The translations under genes and the position numbers were made by a program. A stretch of DNA of 64,000 bases from NCBI GenBank assembly GCA_016702605.1, contig JADJDQ010000004.1, positions 186,001 to 250,000 of the forward strand. The letters are read 5' to 3'. The stretch is from Candidatus Intricatilinea gracilis. Lineage in GTDB: Bacteria; Pseudomonadota; Gammaproteobacteria; Burkholderiales; Burkholderiaceae_C. Positions 10,181-18,649 of the stretch are shown one piece after another. Numbering within the stretch: position 1 is the first letter of the stretch; each line of letters opens with the position of its first letter. Below the pieces are notes generated by a model. That model ran no database searches and was not told the DNA's origin. It saw only the letters and a list, made by a program, of their open reading frames with translations.

Positions 10181-11305
10181 TCACGCCGCGCTCGAGGCGC
10201 CGTCCACCCGCACCGGCACCCGCCGCGCCAGGGCACACATCAACTCGTAGCCGATGGTGCCGGCGGCGCGGGCGACGTCGTCGATGGGTAGCACGCTGCC
10301 GTGTGGGCCGTGGCCCCACAGGGTGACCTCGCTGCCCAGGCTGGCGGCGGGCACCGGGCTGAGATCGACCGCCAGCATGTCCATCGAGACACGCCCGACG
10401 GTGCGCGTGCACACACCGTCCACCAGCACCGGCGTGCCAGTGGGGCAGTGGCGTGGATAGCCGTCCGCATATCCACAGGCGACGATGCCGATGCGCAGCG
10501 GCGCATCGGCAAGGAAGGTGCTGCCGTAACCCACGCTGTCGCCCGCTGCGAGTCGTTGTGTGGCGATCAGGCGCGAGCTCAGGCTCATGGCGGGTTGCAG
10601 GCCCCAGTGGGCGGCGTCGTGTTCCGGGTGATCGGGCACACCGCCGTACATCATGATGCCGGCGCGCACCCAGTCGCCGCGCACCTCGGCGTCGGCCGCA
10701 TGGCGCAGCGTAGCGGCGCTGTTGGCGATGGAGCGTTCCCCCGGCAGGTCGGCGCTGGCCGATTGCCAGGTCAGCAACTGGTGGTCGATGCCTGGTGCGC
10801 CGAACCGGTCGGCGTCGGCGTCGGAGAAGTGGCTGACGAGCGAGATCTCGTCCACCTGCGGCACCACGTTCAAGCGGGCCCACGCCGAACGGTAGGCCGG
10901 CGGCGCAAAACCCAGCCGGTTCATGCCACTGTTGAGCTTGAGGAACACGCGGTGCGGCTGGTGGGTCTTGTGTGCGGCCAGCCAGTCGATCTGTTCGTTG
11001 TTGTGCACCACGTGCCACAGGTTCAGGCGCGAACAGAGCTCGAGGTCGCGCGGCTCGAACACACCTTCGAGCAGCAGCACCGGGCCGCGCCAGCCCAGCG
11101 CACGCACCTGTTCGGCTTCAGCCAGGTCGAGCAGGGCCAGGCCGTCGGCGGCTTGCAGGCCGGGCCAGACATGCTCGATGCCGTGACCGTAGGCATTGGC
11201 CTTGATGACCGCCCAGACCCGTGCGCCGCCAGCCTGGCGGCGGGCGATGCCCAGGTTGTGGGCGACGGCAGCTGGGTGCACGGTGGCGAGGATGGGGCGC
11301 GGCAT
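10181..11305 (-). CDS. alr: Alanine racemase
   Basis: This PLP enzyme interconverts L- and D-alanine and supplies D-Ala for peptidoglycan. The 374-residue product has the PLP-binding lysine Lys35 in VIKANAYGHG, the C-terminal domain with DSVGYGSTF, and CGYADGYPR and GRVSMDM, all typical of Alr/DadX. The start at 11303-11305 gives the expected MPRPILATV opening. It is divergent from lplT and upstream of arfB on the same strand. Nothing suggests a catabolic (DadX) role, since no dadA gene is next to it. It is therefore more likely the biosynthetic enzyme. Confidence 0.97.
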   Translation of the reverse strand: MPRPILATVHPAAVAHNLGIARRQAGGARVWAVIKANAYGHGIEHVWPGLQAADGLALLDLAEAEQVRALGWRGPVLLLEGVFEPRDLELCSRLNLWHVVHNNEQIDWLAAHKTHQPHRVFLKLNSGMNRLGFAPPAYRSAWARLNVVPQVDEISLVSHFSDADADRFGAPGIDHQLLTWQSASADLPGERSIANSAATLRHAADAEVRGDWVRAGIMMYGGVPDHPEHDAAHWGLQPAMSLSSRLIATQRLAAGDSVGYGSTFLADAPLRIGIVACGYADGYPRHCPTGTPVLVDGVCTRTVGRVSMDMLAVDLSPVPAASLGSEVTLWGHGPHGSVLPIDDVARAAGTIGYELMCALARRVPVRVDGASSAA

Positions 11306-11408
11306 CGGCCGATTTTGCCTGCCACGTCGCCCGCCACACCCCCTGCTGCCACGGCCCGGGCCTGGCCGCCATGCGCCGCCGCACGGCGGTGCACGTTCGC
11401 TTGCATGC

Positions 11409-11414
11409 TATAAC
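11409..11414 (+). promoter_or_regulatory. Candidate extended -10 promoter element for lplT
   Basis: TATAAC preceded by TGC (TG at 11406-11407) forms an extended -10 element about 110 bases before lplT, in the alr/lplT divergent gap. No good -35 hexamer is visible at the usual distance, which is acceptable for extended -10 promoters. It is a pattern match only. Confidence 0.35.
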
Positions 11415-11524
11415 CGCGCCGCGTTTGAGGCGCCCGGTGTCCGCGAGAACCGGCGCCGCGTTCTCGCGAACAGCCCCCGACCCACCTTGCGCCGCAGAGA
11501 CCGGCGCAGCCGTACCAGCGCCGG

Positions 11525-12799
11525 ATGAAAAAAGGCTTCTACACGATCATGTCGGCGCAGTTCTTCAGCTCGCTGGCTGATAACGCACTGTTTGTCGGCG
11601 CGGTCGAACTGCTCAAGAACTCTGGCTCCGGCGAATGGCAGCGTGCGGCGCTGGTGCCGATGTTCGCCTTGTTCTACGTGATCCTGGCGCCCTTCGTCGG
11701 CGCCTTTGCCGATGCCGTGCCCAAGGGCCGGGTGATGTTCGTGTCGAACTCGATCAAGGTGGTCGGCTGCCTGATGATGTTGTTCGGCACCCATCCGCTG
11801 GCGGCGTATGCCATCGTCGGGCTGGGTGCGGCGGCGTATTCACCGGCCAAATACGGCATCCTCACCGAGCTGCTGCCACCGTCGCAGCTGGTCAAGGCCA
11901 ACGGCTGGATCGAGGGGCTCACCATCACCTCGATCATCCTGGGTGTGCTGCTCGGCGGGCAACTCATCGGGCCCCACCTGGCGCCGTATCTGCTGGCCTT
12001 CGACATGCCGTTCATCGAGACCAACATCGACACGCCGCCCGAGGCGGCGATTGCGTCGATGGTGCTGCTCTACGCCATCGCGTCGATCTTCAACCTCTAC
12101 ATACCGCGCACCGACACGGCCCTGCAACCGCTGCCGAGCCGGCCGCTGGCGCTGGTGCGCGATTTCTCCGACTGCAACGCGCGCCTTTGGGCCGACAAGC
12201 TGGGTCAGATCTCGCTGGCCACCACCACGCTGTTCTGGGGTGTGTCGGGCAACCTGCGCTATATCGTGCTGGCCTGGGCCGCCGTGGCGCTGGGCTACAG
12301 CACCACACAGGCCTCGTCGCTGGTGGGTGTGGTGGCGGTGGGCACGGCGGCCGGCGCAATCCTCGCCTCGGTGTCGATGCGTCTGCACCAGGCCATCCGG
12401 GTGATACCGCTGGGCATCGCGATGGGTGTGCTGGTGATCGGCCTGAACGTGGTCACCAACGTCTGGCTGGCCGCGCCGTTTCTGGTGTTGCTGGGTGCGC
12501 TGGGCGGTTTTCTGGTCGTGCCCATGAACGCGCTGCTGCAGCACCGGGGTCACAACCTGATGGGTGCGGGGCGGTCGATCGCCGTGCAGAACTTCAACGA
12601 GCAGGCCTGCATCCTGGCGCTGGGCGCGTTCTACACCGGCCTGACCCGGGTGGGTCTGTCGGCCTTTGGTGCCATCACCATCTTCGGTGTGCTGGTGGCC
12701 GGCACGATGTGGGCGATTGCACTCTGGCACCGACGCAACACGCGCCTGCATGGCACCGAGGTCGATCGCCTGCTCGCCATCGCGCGCAGCGATCACTGA
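11525..12799 (+). CDS. lplT: Lysophospholipid transporter LplT (MFS)
   Basis: LplT is a major-facilitator flippase that moves lysophospholipids across the inner membrane for re-acylation. The 424-residue product opens with MKKGFYTIMSAQFFSSLADNA, the family signature. It has about twelve membrane helices, with SPAKYGILTELLPP and VKANGWIEGLT in the first half as in known LplT proteins. In E. coli lplT is paired with aas (acyltransferase); no such gene lies next to it here. The alr/lplT divergent pair is a common arrangement in Burkholderiales. Confidence 0.95.
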   Translation: MKKGFYTIMSAQFFSSLADNALFVGAVELLKNSGSGEWQRAALVPMFALFYVILAPFVGAFADAVPKGRVMFVSNSIKVVGCLMMLFGTHPLAAYAIVGLGAAAYSPAKYGILTELLPPSQLVKANGWIEGLTITSIILGVLLGGQLIGPHLAPYLLAFDMPFIETNIDTPPEAAIASMVLLYAIASIFNLYIPRTDTALQPLPSRPLALVRDFSDCNARLWADKLGQISLATTTLFWGVSGNLRYIVLAWAAVALGYSTTQASSLVGVVAVGTAAGAILASVSMRLHQAIRVIPLGIAMGVLVIGLNVVTNVWLAAPFLVLLGALGGFLVVPMNALLQHRGHNLMGAGRSIAVQNFNEQACILALGAFYTGLTRVGLSAFGAITIFGVLVAGTMWAIALWHRRNTRLHGTEVDRLLAIARSDH

Positions 12800-12806
12800 G
12801 CCAGGG

Positions 12807-13706
12807 TCAGAGCTGCTGCAGGGCGGTGGCCTCGAAGCCCCGCTCGAAGGCGACATCGTGTCTGGACAACACGGCGCGAAGTTCGTCCTCGTCGATCGGT
12901 TCGGTGAGGAAGGCGTCGCAGCCCGCCACGGTGGCGCGTGCGCGGTCGGTGGCATTGCCGGCTCGGGCCATCATCACGATGGCGGCGTGTGCCGGCGCGT
13001 GCACACTGGCCGAATCCGGGCCACGTGACTGCTTGAGTTCGCGGCAGGCGTGAAACGCCATGCCACTGCCCAGCGCCATGCCCAGGAAGACAAACGCAAA
13101 CCGCGTCTGCGCCGCCAGCTGCGCCGCATTGCTGCCGCTGTTGCAGCACACCGCGCGGTAGCCCAGTGGTTCGAGTGACAGGCACAGCAGTTGTTGTTCG
13201 GCCGGGCTCGGGCTCACGATCAACACGTCGCGCGACTGGCGCTCCTGGCCGCTGAGCACCGAGTTGCTGAAGCCGTAGCTCGACCGGAAGTCGAGCACAC
13301 GGCGCGCCTGTCCGGCAAGCAGACGCAGGCGGTTGCTCGGCCGGCTGCCCGGGTTGCTGCGGCGTTCGAGCGCGGTGGGCCAGTTGCGGATGGCGCGCCT
13401 GGCCAGAAGTGAATCGAGGGTGCGTTGTACTGCCAGCGCATCGATCGGGCGCGGCAGGTGGGCGCCGGCGCTGCCGGGTGGCTGACGCGCGCCGACGAAC
13501 ACGGTGTCCTGCACCCGGCCCGAGTTGCCGATGGTGCGCAGCACGTCGGGCTGGTCGCAATCGGCGATCAGCAACTCGCTGCCTTCGATCGAACGCGCCA
13601 GCGCATACGACTGTGCGCGCTTGAGCGACAGCCTGAAGCAGGTCTCGAGTGTTGCGCGCTCGAAGTCGCTGAACCCGAGTAACGCCACGGTGTGGCTGGC
13701 TGACAT
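12807..13706 (-). CDS. Double receiver-like protein with degenerate phosphorylation sites
   Basis: The 299-residue protein contains two receiver-like domains and no output domain. Domain 1 (about 5-105) has a short SELLIADCDQPDVL strand and ends LPRPID. Domain 2 (about 160-290) has the receiver layout, but the acidic pair is replaced (VLIVSPSPAEQ). The phospho-acceptor position holds glycine (FVFLGMALGSG, Gly209), and the conserved lysine is glutamate (LTEPID). Domain 2 is therefore probably a pseudo-receiver that cannot accept phosphate in the usual way. The start at 13704-13706 was chosen for its AGGGAA ribosome-binding site; an upstream in-frame extension has no support. It is convergent with lplT, 7 bases apart. 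Its function is unknown, with a protein-protein signalling role likely. Confidence 0.75.
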   Translation of the reverse strand: MSASHTVALLGFSDFERATLETCFRLSLKRAQSYALARSIEGSELLIADCDQPDVLRTIGNSGRVQDTVFVGARQPPGSAGAHLPRPIDALAVQRTLDSLLARRAIRNWPTALERRSNPGSRPSNRLRLLAGQARRVLDFRSSYGFSNSVLSGQERQSRDVLIVSPSPAEQQLLCLSLEPLGYRAVCCNSGSNAAQLAAQTRFAFVFLGMALGSGMAFHACRELKQSRGPDSASVHAPAHAAIVMMARAGNATDRARATVAGCDAFLTEPIDEDELRAVLSRHDVAFERGFEATALQQL

Positions 13707-13940
13707 GTGTTCCCTTTTGTTTGACTGTTTGCATCTTTGTGCGAGCTCGCGGGCCGGGTCAAGCCAACGGGCCACCGGGTCGTGGGGGTGTGGCACCCAT
13801 TCGAGCGTGGAGTGCACGGCTTTGCCGGTTCGGGCTTGTCGGTGTGGGGCGCATCCAACTTTCGGCCGGCCGGGTGCCTGCGCCTAAGATGTCCGGCTAC
13901 CACCAACACCAACACCACTACCACGGCACAAGGATCGACG

Positions 13941-14498
13941 ATGGGCCAGACACGCGGCAGCACGAGTGATGCAAGCCACCAGCCGGCGCCCAGCAGGCCG
14001 GGCTTGTACGACCCCGGGCGTTTCATGTCGCGTGACAGCGCCGGGCAGGTGCGCGCCTTGTCCGAATGGCGCGGCCAGGTGGCGCTGATCGTCAACACCG
14101 CCAGCCGCTGCGGTTTCACGCCCCAGTTCGATGGTCTTCAGACCTTGTGGCAGACCTACCGCGAGCAAGGCCTGGTGGTGCTTGGTTATCCGTGCAACCA
14201 GTTCGGCGCACAGGACCCGGGCAGCCAGGCCGAGATCGTGAACTTTTGCAGCCTGAACTACGGTGTCGACTTTCCGGTCATGGCCAAGGTCGAGGTCAAG
14301 GGCGCGGGCGCCGACCCGCTATTCCAGTGGCTCACCGCCGAAGCACCCGGACTGCTCGGCACCGAGTTCATCAAGTGGAACTTCACCAAGTTCCTGGTCG
14401 GGCGCGACGGCCAGGTGATCGCGCGATACGCGCCGCAGCACAAGCCCGAGTCGCTGGCGGCCGACATCGAAGCCGCGCTGGCCGCACCGACGCCGTGA
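13941..14498 (+). CDS. Glutathione peroxidase family thiol peroxidase
   Basis: This 185-residue protein of the glutathione/thioredoxin peroxidase family reduces hydroperoxides. The peroxidatic cysteine is Cys57 in NTASRCGFTPQ; there is no selenocysteine codon. The partner motif GYPCNQFGAQ (Cys85, Gln87) and the catalytic tryptophan region IKWNFTKFLV are present. Non-seleno bacterial members often use thioredoxin rather than glutathione, so the reductant is uncertain. The start at 13941 follows an AAGGATCG at 13930-13937 and gives about 20 extra N-terminal residues before the conserved core. It is a single gene, divergent from the double-receiver gene. Confidence 0.92.
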   Translation: MGQTRGSTSDASHQPAPSRPGLYDPGRFMSRDSAGQVRALSEWRGQVALIVNTASRCGFTPQFDGLQTLWQTYREQGLVVLGYPCNQFGAQDPGSQAEIVNFCSLNYGVDFPVMAKVEVKGAGADPLFQWLTAEAPGLLGTEFIKWNFTKFLVGRDGQVIARYAPQHKPESLAADIEAALAAPTP

Positions 14499-14619
14499 GC
14501 CGGTCCCGGCGCTGTTGCCGACCGCCACGACCACCATGCCTCGCCAGGCGCTCGCTTTCGCCCATATCCGCGGTTTGCGTCGCCCCGGATAATCACGCCC
14601 TGCTTTCGGAGTGACCCCC

Positions 14620-15807
14620 ATGTTTGCCCATGTCGACGCCTACGCCGGTGACCCCATCTTCAAGCTCAACGACGAGTTCCATCAGGACCCGCGCGCCGGC
14701 AAGATCAACCTCACGATCGGCATCTATTTCGACGACGCCGGCCGCCTGCCGGTGATGGCCGCGGTGCGCGAGGCCGAAGCCGCGATGGTGCCCGGCGCCA
14801 AGCCCTATCTGCCCATGTCGGGCGACCCGGCCTATCGCATGCAGGTGCAGCAACTGCTGTTCGGCGCCGATCACGAAGCCGTCACGGCCGGGCGTGTCGT
14901 CACGCTGCAGACGCTGGGCGGTTCGGGCGCACTCAAGGTCGGCGCCGACTTCCTGCAAAGCTACTTCCCCACGTCCGACGTGTGGGTCAGCGACCCGAGC
15001 TGGGACAACCACCGCTCGATCTTCGAAGGTGCCGGCTTCACGGTGCACAGTTATCCGTATTACGACCCGGCCACAGGCGGCGTGCGTTTCGGCGACATGC
15101 TCGACTGCATCGCCAGCCTGCCGGCCCACAGCATCGTGCTGCTGCACGCCTGCTGCCACAACCCGACGGGTGTGGACCTGAGCCGCGCACAGTGGTTCGA
15201 ACTCGTCACCGTGATGCGCAAGCGTCAGCTCATCGCCTTTGCCGACATCGCCTACCAGGGCTTTGGTGACGGCGTCGACGAAGACGCCTACGCCCTGCGC
15301 GCGCTGGCCACCGCGGGTGTCACCACACTCGTGGCCAACTCGTTCTCGAAGAGTTTCTCGCTCTACGGCGAACGCTGCGGCGGCCTGAGCGTGGTCTGCC
15401 CCGACAAGGCGCAGGCCGCGCTGGTGCTCGGTCAGCTTCAGCTCACCGTGCGCAAGAACTATTCGAGCCCGCCCATCCACGGCGCCCGCATCGTCGAACG
15501 TGTGCTCGCCACGCCGGCCTGGCGTGCCTCGTGGCAGAGTGAACTCGAAGCCATGCGCACACGCATCCTGGCCATGCGCCAACGCCTGCACGCCGAACTG
15601 AGCGCTCGCCTGCCGGGCCGCGAACTGGGCTACTTTCTCACCCAGCGCGGCATGTTCAGCTACACCGGCCTTACCCCCGAACAGGTCGACACGCTGCGCG
15701 AACAACACGCGGTCTACCTGCTGCGCTCGGGCCGCATGTGTGTGGCTGGCCTCAACAACAGCAATGTCGAAGCCACGGCAGTCGCCATGGCCGCAGTGAT
15801 GGTGTGA
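14620..15807 (+). CDS. Aromatic/aspartate aminotransferase (class I, TyrB-like)
   Basis: This PLP-dependent class I aminotransferase (395 residues) belongs to the AspC/TyrB group. It opens with the conserved DPIFKLNDEF, has NLTIGIYFDD and CCHNPTGVDL, and carries the PLP-lysine motif NSFSKSFSLYGER. It ends with an RMCVAGLN segment that contributes the substrate-carboxylate arginine. It would transfer amino groups between glutamate and aromatic amino acids or aspartate; sequence alone does not decide which. The ATG at 14620 was chosen because a GGAG lies 8 bases before it, although an in-frame GTG at 14611 exists. A GATAAT at 14588-14593 is a possible -10. It is convergent with the aldehyde dehydrogenase, with only three bases between the stops. 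Confidence 0.9.
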   Translation: MFAHVDAYAGDPIFKLNDEFHQDPRAGKINLTIGIYFDDAGRLPVMAAVREAEAAMVPGAKPYLPMSGDPAYRMQVQQLLFGADHEAVTAGRVVTLQTLGGSGALKVGADFLQSYFPTSDVWVSDPSWDNHRSIFEGAGFTVHSYPYYDPATGGVRFGDMLDCIASLPAHSIVLLHACCHNPTGVDLSRAQWFELVTVMRKRQLIAFADIAYQGFGDGVDEDAYALRALATAGVTTLVANSFSKSFSLYGERCGGLSVVCPDKAQAALVLGQLQLTVRKNYSSPPIHGARIVERVLATPAWRASWQSELEAMRTRILAMRQRLHAELSARLPGRELGYFLTQRGMFSYTGLTPEQVDTLREQHAVYLLRSGRMCVAGLNNSNVEATAVAMAAVMV

Positions 15808-15810
15808 TGG

Positions 15811-17343
15811 TCAGCCGTGGTGGATGGCGATGGTCTTGAGCGTCGAGAAGCCGTAAAGCGCCTCGTAGCCTTTCTCGCGCCCGTGGCCGCTGTGTTTGAC
15901 GCCGCCGAAGGGCAGCTCGATGCCGCCGCCTGCGCCGTAGTTGTTGATGAACACCTGGCCACACCGCAGCTTGCGCGCCAGGCGCAGCGCGCGGCTGCCG
16001 TCGCGGGTCCACACCCCCGCCACCAGGCCGTAGTCGGTGCCGTTGGCGATAGCGAGCGCCTCGGCCTCGTCATCGAAGGGCAGCAGCACCTGCACCGGGC
16101 CGAAGATTTCTTCCTGCGCCAGCCGATGGCCGGGCAAGCAGCCGGCAATCAATGTGGGCGCCACGTAGTGGCCGCCTGCCGGCAGGCCGTCTGGCAGGCT
16201 TGCCTGGGCGATGACACGCGCCACACCTTCGCGGGTGTCGCCGCGCACGCCGTGGCCGAAATAGCTGCTGCTCGTGGCGCTGCCGCCGCCGTCCGTTTCG
16301 TCCTGCGCCAGGTCGATGTACGACTTGACCACACCCAGTTGGCGGCCCGAGATCAACGGGCCCACGTCCAGATCGTCCATGGCCGGGCCGACACGCAGGG
16401 CGCGGTAGCGCTCGGCCATACGTGTCGCCACCTGCTCGTACACACCGCGCTGAACCAGGATGCGCGACGCCGCCGAGCAGGTCTGCCCGGCGTTCTGGAT
16501 GCCGGCGTTGACCAGGAACGGCAGGGCCGCCTCCAGATCGGCGTCGTCGAACACGATCTGCGGGCTCTTGCCGCCCAGCTCCAGCGTCACCGGGATGGTG
16601 TGGCGCGCCGCGGCGGTCTGCACCAGCCGGCCGGTGCCGACCGAGCCGGTGAACGACAGATGCGCCACACCTGCATGGGCACACAGCGCTGCGCCGGCCT
16701 CTTCGCCCAGCCCCGGCACGATGTTGAGCGCGCCCGGCGGCAGGCCGGCCGCCGTGGCGATCTGCCCCAGCGCCAGCGCGGTGAGGCAGGCTTCCTCGGC
16801 CGGCTTGAGCACACAGGCGTTGCCCATGGCCAGGGCGGCGCCGACGGATCTGCCGATGATCTGCATCGGGTAGTTCCACGGCACGATGTGCCCGGTCACG
16901 CCGTGCGGCTCGCGTAGCGTCAACGCGGTGTAGCCATTGGCGAAGGGCAGGGTGGCGCCTTGCATCTTGTCGCAGGCCCCCGCGTAGAACTCGAGGTAAC
17001 GCGCCAGCGCCACGGCATCGGCGCGGCCCTGGCGCAGCGGTTTGCCGACGTCCAGCGCCTCGATGTGGGCGAGTTGATCGGCACGCTCCAGCACCAGCGC
17101 ACTCATGCGCATCAGCAGCCGGCCGCGGTCGACGGCGGCGAGTTGGCCCCAGGCGCCGTCGAGTGCGGCCTGCGCCGATGCCACGGCGGCGGCTATCTCG
17201 TCGGCGCCACCCCGCGCAATACGCGACAGTTCGCTGCCGTCCGACGGATTGAACAGCGGCAACGTGCGCGCCGCGGTGTGCCACTGGCCGGCGATGTAGC
17301 AGGCGTCGGTGGGGAAGTCGAGCTCGGGCAGGTGGGTGTCCAC
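15811..17343 (-). CDS. NAD(P)-dependent aldehyde dehydrogenase
   Basis: This 510-residue member of the ALDH superfamily resembles betaine/gamma-aminobutyraldehyde-type enzymes. The nucleotide-binding VPWNYPMQII region, LKPAEE, the general base Glu255 in ELGGKSP and the nucleophile Cys289 in NAGQTCSAASR are all present, and the C-terminal LPFGGVKHSG motif is intact. It carries a glycine/serine-rich insertion after about residue 350 (DETDGGGSATSSSYFGHGV) that is not usual in the family and may be a surface loop. It is transcribed divergently from a peptide-type ABC importer plus amidase, so it may oxidise an aldehyde made from the imported compound. The physiological substrate is unknown. Confidence 0.92.
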   Translation of the reverse strand: MDTHLPELDFPTDACYIAGQWHTAARTLPLFNPSDGSELSRIARGGADEIAAAVASAQAALDGAWGQLAAVDRGRLLMRMSALVLERADQLAHIEALDVGKPLRQGRADAVALARYLEFYAGACDKMQGATLPFANGYTALTLREPHGVTGHIVPWNYPMQIIGRSVGAALAMGNACVLKPAEEACLTALALGQIATAAGLPPGALNIVPGLGEEAGAALCAHAGVAHLSFTGSVGTGRLVQTAAARHTIPVTLELGGKSPQIVFDDADLEAALPFLVNAGIQNAGQTCSAASRILVQRGVYEQVATRMAERYRALRVGPAMDDLDVGPLISGRQLGVVKSYIDLAQDETDGGGSATSSSYFGHGVRGDTREGVARVIAQASLPDGLPAGGHYVAPTLIAGCLPGHRLAQEEIFGPVQVLLPFDDEAEALAIANGTDYGLVAGVWTRDGSRALRLARKLRCGQVFINNYGAGGGIELPFGGVKHSGHGREKGYEALYGFSTLKTIAIHHG

Positions 17344-17415
17344 GGGGCGATCCTTGGGCCGGCCCGTCGCGGTTCGGCCTGTTGTTTGCCGGCCTCAGCG
17401 GGCCAGGTAGCTTGT

Positions 17416-17439
17416 CGGACCATCATAGGATGTGGTCCG
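17416..17439. promoter_or_regulatory. Inverted repeat, candidate operator between aldehyde dehydrogenase and ABC importer
   Basis: The arms CGGACCA (17416-17422) and TGGTCCG (17433-17439) are perfect reverse complements with a 10-base spacer. The match extends partly into the spacer (CAT on the left, ATG on the right). The repeat lies in the 208-base gap between the two divergent start codons, where a regulator controlling both directions would bind. No regulator gene is adjacent, so the protein is unknown. Confidence 0.45.
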
Positions 17440-17551
17440 GCGCTTGTGGACTGCTTCACGCCCGGGGCGGGTTCATGAGCCAGACAAGGTGCAATTTGCG
17501 CGCTGGCCGCATGGCCGGCGACAGCAAGGCCCGGTTTTTCATTTCGACCTG

Positions 17552-18559
17552 ATGTGCCAGGTCGCGGCAGGAGTGGCGGTTCGCGTGTGGTGGTTCGTCT
17601 GCAAACGGTTGATCAGTCTGGTGGTGACGCTGCTGGTGGCGTCGGCGCTGGTGTTTGCCGTGCTCGAACTGCTGCCGGGCAACGCCGCCCAGGTCATCCT
17701 GGGTGACAGCGCCACGCCCGAGGCGCTGGCCGCGCTCGAAGCCAAGCTGGGGCTGGGTCGGCCTGCCGCGTCGCGTTATCTGAACTGGGTCGCCGGCCTG
17801 CTGCAAGGCCAGAGCGCCCAGTCGATCTCGTACGACGTGCCGACCTTCGAACTCATTGCGCAGCGCCTGCAGGTGAGCCTGCCGCTGGCGCTGCTGGCCA
17901 TGATGCTCACCGTGCTGATCGCGCTGAGTGCCGGCATCTATGCCGCGGCGCGCCACCAGAAGCTGGGCGACGTGGGTGTCATGGTGGCCAGCCAGGTCGG
18001 CATGGCGGTGCCGAGTTTCTGGCTGGCCATCCTGCTGATCCTGCTATTTGCCGTGAAGCTGCACTGGGTCAGTGCCGGGGGCTTCGGCGGCTGGAGCGAA
18101 GCCGACGGTGGTGGCCTGTGGCCGGGCCTGAAGTCGCTGCTGCTGCCCGCGCTGGCGCTGGCGGCCGTGCAGGCGGCCATCCTGGCGCGGGTCACGCGCT
18201 CGGCCGTGCTCGACACCTTGCGCGAAGACTTCGTGCGCACCGCTCGCGCCAAGGGCCTGAGCCAGCGCGCGGTGTTGTGGCGCCATGTGCTGCGCAACGC
18301 ACTCATCCCGGTGCTGACGGTGGGCGGCCTGCAATTTGCCAACCTGATTGCCGGCACGGTGGTGGTGGAAAACGTCTTCGTGCTGCCGGGCATCGGCCGC
18401 CTCGTCTTCCAGGCCATCGCCAACCGCGACCTGGTGCTGGTGCGCGATGTCGTGCTGCTGCTCGCCGGCCTGGTGGTGGTGGTGAACTTCGTCGTCGACC
18501 TGCTCTACGCCGTGGTCGACCCGCGCCTGGCGCATGCTGTGGTTGGCCGCGGTCAGTGA
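17552..18559 (+). CDS. Peptide/nickel-type ABC importer permease 1 (DppB family)
   Basis: This is the first gene of a five-gene importer set plus amidase. The product (335 residues from this start) has an N-terminal membrane helix (CKRLISLVVTLLVASALVF followed by LELLPGNAA), a periplasmic loop, and five more helices. The permease-ATPase coupling loop is TARAKGLSQRAVLWRHVLRN, the EAA motif of DppB-type permeases. The ATG at 17552 was chosen. The family usually begins right at the first helix, so a GTG at 17585 is an alternative, and sequence upstream of 17552 in the same frame is probably not coding. It would pair with the next gene to form the membrane channel. Confidence 0.9.
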   Translation: MCQVAAGVAVRVWWFVCKRLISLVVTLLVASALVFAVLELLPGNAAQVILGDSATPEALAALEAKLGLGRPAASRYLNWVAGLLQGQSAQSISYDVPTFELIAQRLQVSLPLALLAMMLTVLIALSAGIYAAARHQKLGDVGVMVASQVGMAVPSFWLAILLILLFAVKLHWVSAGGFGGWSEADGGGLWPGLKSLLLPALALAAVQAAILARVTRSAVLDTLREDFVRTARAKGLSQRAVLWRHVLRNALIPVLTVGGLQFANLIAGTVVVENVFVLPGIGRLVFQAIANRDLVLVRDVVLLLAGLVVVVNFVVDLLYAVVDPRLAHAVVGRGQ

Positions 18560-18649
18560 CGCAACAAGCAACCGTCCGATGACCAGCTTTCCTCACACCC
18601 CGACCATTGCACGCCCGGCCCGGCCGGCTGTCCATCGCCAGTGAAGCCG

